Positions 1-8,282 of a DNA stretch of 64,000 bases are shown here, in pieces. The stretch comes from Streptomyces sp. NBC_01571 (lineage in GTDB: Bacteria > Actinomycetota > Actinomycetes > Streptomycetales > Streptomycetaceae), in the NCBI RefSeq assembly GCF_026339875.1, contig NZ_JAPEPZ010000001.1:1178001-1242000 (forward strand). The letters run 5' to 3'. The notes beneath the pieces are model-generated. The model worked only from the letters and a program-made list of their open reading frames with translations, was not told where the DNA came from and ran no database searches. Within the stretch, counting starts at the first letter, position 1, and every line of letters begins with the position of its first letter. The position numbers and the translations under genes were made by a program.

Positions 1-669
1 CTTACGGGCCCGCTGCTCAGCCGCTTTGATCGCTTTCAGGCTCATCTTGTTGGCGAGCCACGGCTTGCCCTTGGGGAAGGTGTGCGGCTCGTTGAACCCG
101 TAGGCGAACGATATCTGCGCGACCTTGACGCCCTTCACGTTCATGACCAGCGGGGTGAGCGCCTCCTTCTGTGTCCGGTAGGAGCCGGTGTGCTCCAGGC
201 CGGCGTCGTCCAGCGCGTCCAGGGTGCGCCGGACGCCCTCGTACCCGTGGTCGAGCGAGTGGTTCGAGGCGGTGGAGCAGGTGTCGTAGCCGAGGTCCTT
301 GATCGTCTTGGCGGTCTGCGGGGGCACCTGGAAGTCCGGGAAACCCTCGAAGGGGCCGTTCACGGCGCCCACCACCGGCTCGAAGTGGCAGATGCCCAGA
401 TCCGCCTTGCTGATCAGCGGCTTGATGCCGGCCATCATCGGCCCGAAGTCCAGCCCGGCAACGCCCTTGCCGGTGCGCTTGGCGTCCTTGCGGGCCTGGT
501 CCACCAGCGCGGGGTGCATCAGGATGTCCCCGGCCGCCGCGACCGTGAAGGAACGACCGGCGTCCTGGCTGCCTCCGTCGTCCGAGACAAGGCCGCAACC
601 GGCGACGGTGGCGACGAGGGAGAGCGGGGCCAGCAGGCTCAGCGGGATGCGGCTAAGACATATGTTCAC
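1..669 (-). CDS. CapA-family lipoprotein, C-terminal end beyond window
   Basis: The GTG start at 669 gives a protein whose first 25 residues form a lipoprotein signal with lipobox V-A-G-C (Cys25). It is followed by AAGDILMH (Asp48, His52), the first metal-site motif of the PGA_cap/CapA fold, then ICHFEP and SNHSLDHG, further family motifs. 223 residues are visible and the gene runs off the window; the family usually has 330-400. CapA proteins are calcineurin-like metallophosphatase-fold proteins linked to poly-gamma-glutamate or capsule synthesis, but most lipoprotein members in Streptomyces have unknown substrates. Seen directly: lipobox and CapA motifs. Inferred: anchored outside the membrane. 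The gene is head-to-head with the next one, with only 20 bp between start codons, so promoters and 5' ends must overlap or be leaderless. No strong Shine-Dalgarno precedes the GTG. Confidence 0.8.
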   Translation of the reverse strand, partial: MNICLSRIPLSLLAPLSLVATVAGCGLVSDDGGSQDAGRSFTVAAAGDILMHPALVDQARKDAKRTGKGVAGLDFGPMMAGIKPLISKADLGICHFEPVVGAVNGPFEGFPDFQVPPQTAKTIKDLGYDTCSTASNHSLDHGYEGVRRTLDALDDAGLEHTGSYRTQKEALTPLVMNVKGVKVAQISFAYGFNEPHTFPKGKPWLANKMSLKAIKAAEQRARK

Positions 670-689
670 CGGTATATCTTGATACGACC

Positions 690-1667
690 ATGAGTGCCAC
701 TCGCTCGCGCATCATAACGATCACAACAATTCTCCTGGCCATCGCCGCTCTCGCGGGTGCTGTGACCGCCGTGCTCCACGCCACCCGCGGCGGCGGCACG
801 GACACCGCCGACTCCCGTCCCGACCGGGACGCCCAGCGGGGCAACCTGGCCCAGGAGGTGGCGGACTACACCAGCCGCTTCGGTCCGGGCCACGGCTACC
901 GGCAGCCCGGCCGGGGGGACCGCACGGCCATCGCCCAGGGGGTCGGCCTGCTCGTCGACGGCCACCGCGCACAAGCCGAACGGTTGCTCTCCGAACGAGA
1001 CTTCACGGTGCGCACGGTCCTCGACCGGGTCTCCGGACACCGCTACGCGGAAGTGGCCGACCGCACCGACGACGCCGTGACGCCGCGAGGCTGGGGTCGG
1101 GTCTACATCGACCTGGACCACACGCCGCGCTTCTCGATCCAGGTCCCGCACCCGGTCTTCGACGAGGGCACCGAGCAGCTGGGCGTGCGGGTCCTGCGCG
1201 ACTCCCCCGGCGGCATCCTGGTGATGGCGGGGGCACATCGCAAGGCCGGAGCCGGGAACTCCGCGGACGTGGCGCATCGCCGGGACACCGTCTTCTACGC
1301 CATCTGCGCCGAGCTGGTCCGCCGCGGGATGCCCGGGGTCCAGTTGCACGGCTTCGCCTCCTCCACGGCCCCCGGCTACGACGCGGTCGCCTCCACCGGC
1401 GCCGGATCGTCCGGCCGGCCGGACGCCCGCAGGCTGGCCGGCGCCCTGGGCACGCACGGCTTCCACGTGTGCTCGGCCTGGGTGCGGAGGTGCCCGGTGG
1501 AGGGCTCCACGAACATGGAGGGCCGGGCCGCCGACGCCGCGGACGTGCCGTTCCTGCACGTCGAGTTGGCCCCCGAGGTGCGCGTGAACGCCTCGACCGC
1601 CGAGCGCGCGGCCGCCGCCCTGAGCGAGATCACACGCCGCTGGGCGACCGCCCCTGTTGCAAGCTGA
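690..1667 (+). CDS. Membrane-anchored protein with metallohydrolase-like His/Asp pattern
   Basis: 325 residues with one N-terminal hydrophobic segment (about 8-29), then a charged linker and a globular domain. I do not recognise a named family with certainty. The domain holds VPHPVFDEGTE (His154, Asp158, Glu159), GAHRKAG (His183), ADVAH (Asp193, His196) and LHGF (His220). Spaced His/Asp/Glu residues like these suggest a metal-dependent hydrolase, and H-x3-D-E-G-T recalls the metal motif of poly-gamma-glutamate hydrolases and zinc carboxypeptidase folds. This is a resemblance by eye only. Because it is divergent from a CapA-like lipoprotein 20 bp away, a shared role at the cell surface is plausible. 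Alternative: a substrate-binding protein without catalysis. Its 3' end overlaps a decayed gene on the other strand. Confidence 0.7.
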   Translation: MSATRSRIITITTILLAIAALAGAVTAVLHATRGGGTDTADSRPDRDAQRGNLAQEVADYTSRFGPGHGYRQPGRGDRTAIAQGVGLLVDGHRAQAERLLSERDFTVRTVLDRVSGHRYAEVADRTDDAVTPRGWGRVYIDLDHTPRFSIQVPHPVFDEGTEQLGVRVLRDSPGGILVMAGAHRKAGAGNSADVAHRRDTVFYAICAELVRRGMPGVQLHGFASSTAPGYDAVASTGAGSSGRPDARRLAGALGTHGFHVCSAWVRRCPVEGSTNMEGRAADAADVPFLHVELAPEVRVNASTAERAAAALSEITRRWATAPVAS

Positions 1668-2118
1668 GGGCATCGGAACGCGGGCCCACCGCGTCGTAGA
1701 CCTTCTCCATGCACCGCGGGTCCGTCGACAGCAGCTCGGCCCCCGACGCCGACACCTGCGGAGGCAGACCGGGTCGGTTGTCCGGCGAACCGGTCGTGTT
1801 CCAGCGGGCAAGGACCACGGCCGCTGACGTCCGCGTCCCGGTGCCGGAGCGAGGGGTGCTGGGGATACGCGAGAACCGGGACGCGGGAGCGACGCCGGTC
1901 CCCTCCGGTGTGCTCCGGTACATGTCCGGCTCGACCACGCTCGTCGGCGCGCTGCCCCCGTACGCGGCCCGGCTCACGAGCAACCCGGGCGGCCAAGAGC
2001 GCGGAGCTGCGTGGTCCCCTGCCGTGAGGGCCACGGTCTTGGACCAGCCTGCCGCAGTCCCCCAGGTACCGTGCGCGCCACGGCGCAGCAGGCGGACCTC
2101 ATCCCACCAGCCATCGAC
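1630..2118 (-). pseudogene. 5'-truncated remnant of a hypothetical protein
   Basis: The minus strand from about 2118 down to the TGA at 1630 reads as one open frame with strong G/C at third positions. It encodes peptide such as VDGWWDEVRLL, LVSRAAYGGSAPTSVVEP and GTRTSAAVVLARWNTTG. No start codon with a ribosome-binding site exists in this frame before it runs into the acetyltransferase gene upstream, so the 5' part seems lost. The last 38 bp overlap the 3' end of the convergent gene. The family is not recognised. It could alternatively be a short intact protein with an unusual start. Confidence 0.4.
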
Positions 2119-2132
2119 TGAGATCGACGGAC

Positions 2133-2699
2133 TCAGGCACTCGCGTGCCGCGTGTGCACGTGGCCATCGCGGGGGAAGGAGGGTGGCGCCGCGGGCAGGA
2201 TGCCGTCCAGGTCGTACCGGCTCTTCTGCGCGACCCGGCACGATGCCGGATTGTCCACCTGGTGCACGAGTTCGAGACGCTCCAGCCCGTCGGCTGCGAA
2301 GGTGTCGAAGGCCCAGCTGGTGAGTGCCTCCAGAGCGCGGGGAGCCACTCCCCGCCCGCGAGCGTGCGCCGCGGTCCAGTAGCCCACCTCGGCCGCCGGT
2401 CTGCCGGAGGTGACTCCCTTCACGACCACGTTGCCCACCAACTGTGGCTGAACCGGGCCGGGTTGTGCCTCGAGGACGGCGAAGCCGAACCGGTCCCCCG
2501 CTGCCCAGCCCCGCTGCTGGGCCTGCACCCACCGTGCCCCGTCAGCGGCGTTGTCCACGGCAGAACTCGTCCACCGGCGCAATGCGGGGTCCCGGCTCAC
2601 CTCGACCAGTGCGGCAACGTCCTCCACCCGCCAGGGGCGAAGAACGAGAGCGGGAAGGACCGGCGTCGCGGCAACCTGAAGTAAGAGGGGGGTGCTCAT
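2133..2699 (-). CDS. GNAT-family N-acetyltransferase (RimJ/RimL type)
   Basis: 188 residues from the ATG at 2699. An upstream in-frame start is possible but would add a low-complexity extension. It reads as a RimJ/RimL-type GNAT: VLRPWRVEDVAALVEVSRDP at the N-terminus, the acetyl-CoA pyrophosphate loop region AHARGRGVAPRAL (family pattern R/Q-x-x-G-x-G/A), then the ERLELVHQVDNPASCRVAQK helix with the Asn-x-x-S conserved in RimJ-like enzymes. Such enzymes acetylate N-terminal amino groups of ribosomal proteins or small amines; the substrate here cannot be told. It sits between a decayed gene and a MerR regulator transcribed in the same direction (75 bp gap), so it might be cotranscribed with the regulator. 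Confidence 0.8.
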   Translation of the reverse strand: MSTPLLLQVAATPVLPALVLRPWRVEDVAALVEVSRDPALRRWTSSAVDNAADGARWVQAQQRGWAAGDRFGFAVLEAQPGPVQPQLVGNVVVKGVTSGRPAAEVGYWTAAHARGRGVAPRALEALTSWAFDTFAADGLERLELVHQVDNPASCRVAQKSRYDLDGILPAAPPSFPRDGHVHTRHASA

Positions 2700-2773
2700 C
2701 AACCGATCATATGTGGCGGCGTTTTCACCCGGCACCGGCCGCGTCCGGCTCGTGCCGCCTTGCGATCGCCCCG

Positions 2774-3712
2774 TCATCGCTGTGTCCGGGCGCGCAGAGC
2801 CTGGACGGACCAGTCGAACACTGGAGCAAGACTCTCCGGGGCCGGCCAGCCGTTGACCACCGCGAGCAGCTGGAGGTACCGCTCCCTGCGGGGGTCGTTC
2901 ACGCTCTCCAGCCGAGTGGCCAGCCGGCGGCGAAGCTCCACGTCGTCGGGGCGGCCGAGGAGGTGCGCGTAGTACGCCGTGAACGCCGTGACGACCGGAT
3001 CGGCCTGGGGTGAGGCCGGGTCGATGCCGACGGTCAGGGCCGGGCCGGCCTGGTCACGGACGGCTGCGGCGATGTCGCGGCGCGGGCCCGTCGTGTCGCC
3101 TCGGACCTGCTCGGCGGCCTGGTCCTCGGCCATCCGCCGCACGACGGCGCGGAAATCCGGTTCCAGAGACATTTCCGCCAGCTCCACCCATGCCTGGACC
3201 TGCTCCGCCTCCGGGTCGTCGGGCAGCTCGGGGGTCATCGAGCGGATGACCCCCGCGAACGCGGGGTCGGTGTCAAGACCGCCGAAGACGGCGTCGAGGA
3301 AATCGCCGATCAGCCGTCGGCGTTCGTCCTCGGAGAGCTGGGCCAACCGGTGCATGAGTTCTGTCTCCTCGAATGTGGACCCGCGCTCGGCCACCGCCGT
3401 CAGCACCGCGCGCCGCAGGCGCAGGACGCGGATCTGCACGGCCAGTGCCTCGGCGTGCGCCGCGGCGACCTCGGGAAGCGAGAGCTCGCGGTCCACGACC
3501 TTGCAGATCACGGGAAGCCCCAGACCCAGCTCCCGCAGGGTCCGCACCAGCTCCAGGCGCGCGACGGCGTCGATGGTGTAGAGGCGGTAGCCGGCCGGGC
3601 TGCGGTCCGTCGGCGCCACGATTCCGCGATCGGAGTAGAACCGAATGGTCTTGACCGTGAGACCGGTCCGCCGAGCGAGCTCGCCGATCGAGTAGAGCGT
3701 GTCGCCGTCCAT
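2774..3712 (-). CDS. MerR-family transcriptional regulator
   Basis: 312 residues. The N-terminus is a MerR winged helix-turn-helix: YSIGELARRTGLTVKTIRFY, then SDRGIVAPTDRSPAGYRLY. It continues into the coiled-coil dimerisation helix (about 75-115) and a long helical C-terminal domain of about 190 residues without a Cys cluster, so it is not a metal-type MerR. The C-terminal domain, ending NDPRRERYLQLLAVVNGWP, resembles that of the second MerR in this window (50181-51122), so the two look like one subfamily of probable small-molecule sensors. A promoter with exactly 19 bp between -35 and -10 lies just upstream and points into this gene, so autoregulation is likely. The divergent neighbour, an alcohol/quinone oxidoreductase now decayed, was probably the original target. 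Confidence 0.88.
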   Translation of the reverse strand: MDGDTLYSIGELARRTGLTVKTIRFYSDRGIVAPTDRSPAGYRLYTIDAVARLELVRTLRELGLGLPVICKVVDRELSLPEVAAAHAEALAVQIRVLRLRRAVLTAVAERGSTFEETELMHRLAQLSEDERRRLIGDFLDAVFGGLDTDPAFAGVIRSMTPELPDDPEAEQVQAWVELAEMSLEPDFRAVVRRMAEDQAAEQVRGDTTGPRRDIAAAVRDQAGPALTVGIDPASPQADPVVTAFTAYYAHLLGRPDDVELRRRLATRLESVNDPRRERYLQLLAVVNGWPAPESLAPVFDWSVQALRARTQR

Positions 3713-3718
3713 GCCCCC

Positions 3719-3749
3719 ACCTTCGTGTCTCCCTCTACTGGAGACTCAA
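3719..3749 (-). promoter_or_regulatory. MerR-type promoter with 19-bp spacer
   Basis: Reading the minus strand, TTGAGT (3744-3749) and GAAGGT (3719-3724) are separated by exactly 19 bp, the overlong spacer MerR proteins act on. The spacer carries the inverted repeat GTCTCC-N7-GGAGAC. The -10 lies about 7 bp before the ATG at 3712, so the merR transcript may be leaderless or nearly so. Seen: elements and spacing. Inferred: regulator binding. Confidence 0.6.
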
Positions 3750-3789
3750 CTCCCTTGGCCTGTCGGCAGGCAACCACTCCTCATCCACA

Positions 3790-4206
3790 CGTCTCGACCC
3801 CCTCGCCGACTGGGTCGCCGAGACCGGTGACGGTGTCAGCGGGTTCGCCGTGGGAGACGAGCTGATCGGCTACGCCCCTCGGGCCGCGCAGGCGGACCAT
3901 GTCGTGCTTCGTTCAACCGCGGCGGCACACACGCCCGCCGGGATCGCCTGGGAGCAAGCGGCACCGCTGTCCGCCGTCGGCGTCACGGCGTGGGCCGCGG
4001 TGAACGCGGTCGCACCTGCGGCGGGGTGAGACGGTCGTGGTGTCTGCGGCCGGGGGTGGCGTGGGGGTGCTTGCAGCCCAGCTCGCTGTGTTGCGGGGAG
4101 TCCGCGTGATCGGCACCGCGGGGCGACAGAACTCGGACTTCCTTCGCTCCATCGGCGTCGTCCCGGTACCGCACGGTGAGGGGTTGGCCGGCCGTATCCG
4201 CGAGAG
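3790..4206 (+). pseudogene. Frameshifted MDR/quinone oxidoreductase remnant
   Basis: The first frame reads GFAVGDELIGYAPRAAQADH and then PAGIAWEQAAPLSAVGVTAW, the cofactor-domain entry of NADPH:quinone reductase/zinc-type alcohol dehydrogenases. At about 4026 one extra G ends that frame in TGA. In the next frame the protein continues as ETVVVSAAGGGVGVLAAQLA, the nucleotide-binding G-x-G-x-x-G turn (here GGGVG), then RVIGTAGRQNSDFLRSIG. The N-terminal 60 or so residues and everything after about 4206 are missing. The gene is therefore truncated at both ends and frameshifted. It lies divergent to the MerR gene at 3712, the usual arrangement for a MerR-controlled oxidoreductase. Confidence 0.75.
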
Positions 4207-4659
4207 GTCGAGGAGTTCAACTGCTACGTCGGGTACACGCCATGTACGGCCAGATGGGCGTGAACCTCTACTGGGCCTCGGCGGTCAACAAGCACTGAGT
4301 CGTTCCCCGGCGGTTGATGCCCGGCACGCCGTCGCTCAAAGGCCGTTGCACTCCGCGGCAGCTGAATTCCGAGGGCCGGGCCGGGCCCGGCGGGACCCTG
4401 TGGCACGTGCTTGTCAGAGCGACAAGTCACCCTCAGCCCCGTCCTGCCTCGCACCGATCGACACTCAACTCACAGTGAGAAATGCACGATCTTCGCTGCG
4501 GGAGACCACCTGAGGACGCGGACCGCAGTCAGCCGTCGGTCCGTCGCGGCCCGGGAGCACCGGCAGACAGGTCTTCGCTTTCACCGGGCGCAACCGCGTT
4601 GGCGGCGCGCGGTGGCCGACTGAGCCACTGCACGCCGCCAGGCGGTCATCAGGTTCGGG
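4207..4659. other. Intergenic stretch, no confident gene
   Basis: About 450 bp. A short in-frame tail reading HAMYGQMGVNLYWASAVNKH ends at TGA near 4300 and may be the C-terminus of another lost gene fused to the oxidoreductase remnant. Beyond that I see no convincing coding frame. Confidence 0.4.
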
Positions 4660-4681
4660 GGTGACCGGCTGCGCGGTCACC
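4660..4681 (-). terminator. Possible terminator hairpin after the lamin-tail gene
   Basis: GGTGACCG and CGGTCACC form a perfect 8-bp stem around a 6-nt loop, 11 bp beyond the stop of the minus-strand gene. No U-tract, as is common in Streptomyces. Confidence 0.45.
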
Positions 4682-4692
4682 GGGGGACGGGG

Positions 4693-5241
4693 TCAGCGGC
4701 GGTGACCGTGGCGGCCGCCGTGGTCGCCCCGGTGGTCACCGTCGTGACCGCGGTGGTCACCGTCGTGACCGCGGTGGTGGCGGCCGCCCCAGGAGGCGTC
4801 GTCGATGAAGCGGCCGTGGTCGTTGCGGAGGGTGGCGGTGTCCGAGCGCCTGTCCCACACGGAGGTGCGGCGGTCCTGGTAGACGTCGCGGTAGGTGTCG
4901 CGGCCGATGCCGGTGTGGACGCGGACGGTGGAGCGGCCGTCGAGGCGGTAGTGGTGGAAGGTGTAGGTGTGGCCGTCCTCGTCGGACAGGGTCCATCCGT
5001 CGAGGTTCACGCTGCGGCGGAAGGTGTTGGTGACGTCGATCCACTCCCGGTTCAGGGAGCGGTTGCCGCGGTCGCCGAAGCCCGGAGAGTCGGCCTGCAC
5101 ATCGCTGATGACCACGCCCGAGCGGTACGCGGCGGCCTGGACCGGACTGGACTGGGCGGAGGCCGGCAGGGCGGCCGCGCCGAGGGCGGCGCCGGCGGCG
5201 ATCGTGGCGGCGGCGATACGGCGGATCAAACGAGAAGACAT
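4693..5241 (-). CDS. Secreted lamin-tail-domain protein with His/Asp/Gly-rich tail
   Basis: 182 residues. Residues 1-29 are a Sec signal peptide ending in P-A-S-A. The core (about 40-145) has the lamin-tail/LTD pattern: GVVISDVQADSPG, NREWIDVTNTFRRSVNLDGW, LSDEDGHTYTF and SVWDRRSDTATLRND. Bacterial LTD domains are small beta-sandwiches, often beside secreted nucleases or as surface adhesion modules. Here it stands alone. The last 30 residues are almost only H, D, G and R, including two exact copies of a 7-residue unit. Such a tail could bind metal ions or nucleic acid; this is inference. RBS GGGAGAG precedes the ATG. It is monocistronic with a hairpin after the stop. Confidence 0.85.
   Translation of the reverse strand: MSSRLIRRIAAATIAAGAALGAAALPASAQSSPVQAAAYRSGVVISDVQADSPGFGDRGNRSLNREWIDVTNTFRRSVNLDGWTLSDEDGHTYTFHHYRLDGRSTVRVHTGIGRDTYRDVYQDRRTSVWDRRSDTATLRNDHGRFIDDASWGGRHHRGHDGDHRGHDGDHRGDHGGRHGHRR
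4731..4772. repeat. 21-bp tandem repeat, two copies, in lamin-tail gene
   Basis: Two identical 21-bp units (4731-4751 and 4752-4772) encode HDGDHRG-type heptads on the minus strand. Being a multiple of three, copy-number change would lengthen or shorten the tail without frameshift. Confidence 0.85.
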
Positions 5242-5825
5242 GAGCTCTCCCCTGAGTACGAGCCCACGAGCCGACCAGTGCGGGACGGCTGGAGCGGGCG
5301 GTGTGCGGATCCCGGCTGGTGCCGAGAACCCACAGCCTGGCCGCCCGTCCGGCTCGATGGGAGTTGAGCCGTTTCATGTTGCCGTATGCGGACATTTCCG
5401 TGACGGTCAGCTGCAACGTTCAACTAATCTCACAGGCAGTAACACCCGGTTCGCGGGAGAGCGCACCCATCCGTCAACCATCGCGAGGGAAGCGGTTTCC
5501 AGACCCCGCACGCCCGGACCGCGCCACCCTCCCGCTACCCGCCGGAGCGCCCTTTGGCGCGTAACAGACGAAAGCAGGACACTTACGAACAAGGGCCTGG
5601 TAATTGACGATGCGTGCGATTCTCCAGGCCGCACCAAGAGTCCTGTCGCCGTTGCCGCTCGACCGACGACACCAGCCCGCCCCGCCGGCCCAGGCACCCA
5701 CGCGCATCTCCGCTCGCGCGACTGGGGCGGCAAGGAGGTCGGCCGAGCCAAAATTAGAGGTCAATAGACATCTAAATGGAAACTAGAATAGACGGCAGAT
5801 GGCGTCCTCTGAGGAGAGTGATTCC
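5242..5825. other. Intergenic region carrying promoters for two divergent genes
   Basis: 584 bp between the lamin-tail gene (leftward) and the SpoIIE-type gene (rightward). The part from 5745 to 5800 is clearly AT-richer (TCAATAGACATCTAAATGGA) than its surroundings and probably holds the rightward promoter. GAGGAG at 5811-5816 is the ribosome-binding site that decides the GTG start at 5826. No gene seen. Confidence 0.5.
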
Positions 5826-7997
5826 GTGGGCCGCGTGTCCAGGGCGCATGCAAAGGAGAACCTCCAGCGCGCCGTAGCCACTGTCTCCCGGACGTTCCGT
5901 GGGACAAAGGCCGCCGGGCTCCCCCACCGGCCGGTCAACAGCTTCGCCTTCCTGCTTCTCAGTGTCGTACTGCTCTCGGGTCTGCAACTGGCTCTCCATG
6001 CCGCTGACCTGCACATCATGGGCATAGCTGAGTACGCCGTCCTGATCCCCGTCGTGGCCAGTGCTCTCCTGTCGGTGCGGCAGACCTTGATCGTCGGGTT
6101 GTTCAACCTGGCCGCGGCCATAACGATCTACGGAGTTCTCCTCCAGGACATGGGCCGCGCCAACCAAATCACGGTGATCACGGCACTCGCCGTCGCGCTG
6201 GGAATCAGTCTGGCCGTCTGCCGTCTCCGCATCGCGGGAGAGAGACGATTCAGCCGGCTCATGATCGCTCGCGAGCGGCTCATGCTGCTCAGCGAGGCCA
6301 GCAGTCGCGTCGGAAGGACCCTCGACGCCACGAGAACCGCGGAGGAACTCACCGAGGTCGCGGTGATCGGTTTCGCGGACCACGCCACGGTGGACCTCTT
6401 CGAGAGTGTCCTGGAGGGCGAAGAACCCGTCCTGGAGCCAGGCATGGGCGACGTTGTCCTGCGTCGGAGCGCCGAATCGGGCTCATCCACGGCGCTGCGG
6501 GGTGCGGGTCCGGGCGAGGCCGTCGTCTACCAGGAGGGGGCGGAGACAACGCTCGGCCTGGGTACGGGCAAGCCCATGCTGCTGGAGATCACCGGGACCG
6601 CCCCCTCCGCTTCCGGGCCCGCCGATCCCGGCCACAGCGGCACGAACGCACCCCACTCCGCGCTGGCGGTCCCCCTCCGCGCGCGCGGCGTGACCCTCGG
6701 CACCGCGCTGTTCACCCGCTCCCCAGCCCGGGAGCCCTTCGACACCGACGACCTCCTCCTGGCTCAGGAGGTCGTGGCACGAGCCGCGGTGTGCGTGGAC
6801 AACGCCCGCCAGTACACCCGCGAGCGCAACATCTCCCTGGCGCTTCAACGCAGCCTGCTCCCGCCGATGGCACCGGAACACCCGGCGCTGGAAGCGGCCA
6901 CGCGTTACCTGCCCGCGGGCCCGTACTCGGGCGTGGGCGGCGACTGGTACGACATCATCCCGCTCTCGGGAGCCCGGGTCGCCCTGGTGGTCGGCGACGT
7001 CGTCGGCCACGGCGTCAATGCCTCGGCGACGATGGGGCGGCTGCGTGCCGCCGTACGTACGCTCGCCGACATCGACCTGCCGCCCGACGAGCTGCTCACC
7101 CACCTCGACGACGTCGTCACCCGCACCCGCGACCGCATCGACATGAGTGAGGTCCGGAAGGGGAGCCGTGATCCCGGACCGGACGCCGGCGAGACCGTGG
7201 CGACCTGCCTGTACATGAGCTACGACCCGGTCTCACGCCGCTGCTCGGCCGCCCGGGCCGGCCATCCGCCCCCCGCTGTCGTACGTCCGGGATCGAACGT
7301 CGAATACCTCGACATCCCCGCCGGTCCTCCGCTGGGTGTGGGCGGTCTCCCCTTCGAGACGGCCGAACTGGAACTGCCCGCGGGTACCCGGCTCGCCCTG
7401 TACACCGACGGTCTCATCGACGTTCCCGGACACGACCTGGACGAGGGCCTCGAGCACCTTCAGAAAGCCCTGTCCCAACCGATCCCCTCGCTGGAGGACA
7501 TGTGTGACCACGTACTGAACACGGTGGTCGGTGACGGCTCCCGAGACGACGTCGCCCTCGTCATCGCCCGCACCCGGGAACTCGACGGCACGCACACCGC
7601 CGCGTGGAACCTGACCGACGATCTCGCCGACGTCGCCCGCGCCCGCGACCTCGTCTCGTCCCGGCTGGCCCGCTGGGATCTGGCGGATATGGCGTTCACC
7701 ACGGAACTCGTCATCAGCGAGCTGGTCACCAATGCCATCCGCTACGGATCCGGCCCGGTACAGCTGCGGCTCATCCGTGAGGACACCTTGATCTGCGAGG
7801 TGTCCGACGGCAGCAACACCGCGCCCCACCTGCGCCGAGCCCGGATGTTCGACGAGGGAGGGCGCGGGCTCTTCATCGTCGCGCAGCTCGCCGAGCACTG
7901 GGGGACCAGGCAACGGTCCGACGGCAAGACCATCTGGGCCGAACTCGCCCTTCCTGACGTGCGCCCCACGAGGACCGAAGACCGCTGCGCCGGGTAG
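5826..7997 (+). CDS. Membrane-bound SpoIIE phosphatase with GAF and anti-sigma ATPase domains
   Basis: 723 residues from GTG 5826, chosen because GAGGAG lies 9 nt upstream; an ATG at 5799 has no such site. About four transmembrane segments occupy residues 38-135. A GAF-like domain follows (about 160-320), then a PP2C/SpoIIE phosphatase (about 340-575) with SLLP, GGDWYD, VVGDVVGHGVNASATMGRLR and DDVALVIAR, so the metal-binding Asp residues are present. The C-terminus is an RsbW-type histidine-kinase-like ATPase with N-box ELVISELVTNAIRYG and G-box GGRGLFIV. Fusions of both activities in one protein are common in Streptomyces and set anti-sigma/anti-anti-sigma phosphorylation in response to a membrane or ligand signal. 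No sigma factor or STAS gene is adjacent, so the partner is unknown. Confidence 0.92.
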   Translation: MGRVSRAHAKENLQRAVATVSRTFRGTKAAGLPHRPVNSFAFLLLSVVLLSGLQLALHAADLHIMGIAEYAVLIPVVASALLSVRQTLIVGLFNLAAAITIYGVLLQDMGRANQITVITALAVALGISLAVCRLRIAGERRFSRLMIARERLMLLSEASSRVGRTLDATRTAEELTEVAVIGFADHATVDLFESVLEGEEPVLEPGMGDVVLRRSAESGSSTALRGAGPGEAVVYQEGAETTLGLGTGKPMLLEITGTAPSASGPADPGHSGTNAPHSALAVPLRARGVTLGTALFTRSPAREPFDTDDLLLAQEVVARAAVCVDNARQYTRERNISLALQRSLLPPMAPEHPALEAATRYLPAGPYSGVGGDWYDIIPLSGARVALVVGDVVGHGVNASATMGRLRAAVRTLADIDLPPDELLTHLDDVVTRTRDRIDMSEVRKGSRDPGPDAGETVATCLYMSYDPVSRRCSAARAGHPPPAVVRPGSNVEYLDIPAGPPLGVGGLPFETAELELPAGTRLALYTDGLIDVPGHDLDEGLEHLQKALSQPIPSLEDMCDHVLNTVVGDGSRDDVALVIARTRELDGTHTAAWNLTDDLADVARARDLVSSRLARWDLADMAFTTELVISELVTNAIRYGSGPVQLRLIREDTLICEVSDGSNTAPHLRRARMFDEGGRGLFIVAQLAEHWGTRQRSDGKTIWAELALPDVRPTRTEDRCAG

Positions 7998-8282
7998 GAC
8001 GCTCGCGACGGACTGCCTGGACGGCAGCTGCTCGGCCGTGGACCGGGCACCGGGCACCGGGCGGCCGAACGACGTCTCGTAGGCCGGCTCGCGAGTGCCC
8101 GCGCGCACGGAGGTGATCGTCACGGACAGCCCACCAGCGAAGATCACCTGCCGCCGAGCGTTTCCCGCAGTCGATCAGTCACCGCATGCGTTCTCAGTCG
8201 GGGCGGGTGGCGGGGAACGTGGACGCCCGTCCGGCGGCTCGTGCGGGTGTCCGTCAGCAGCCGTTCATCAAGGCACCCTCGC

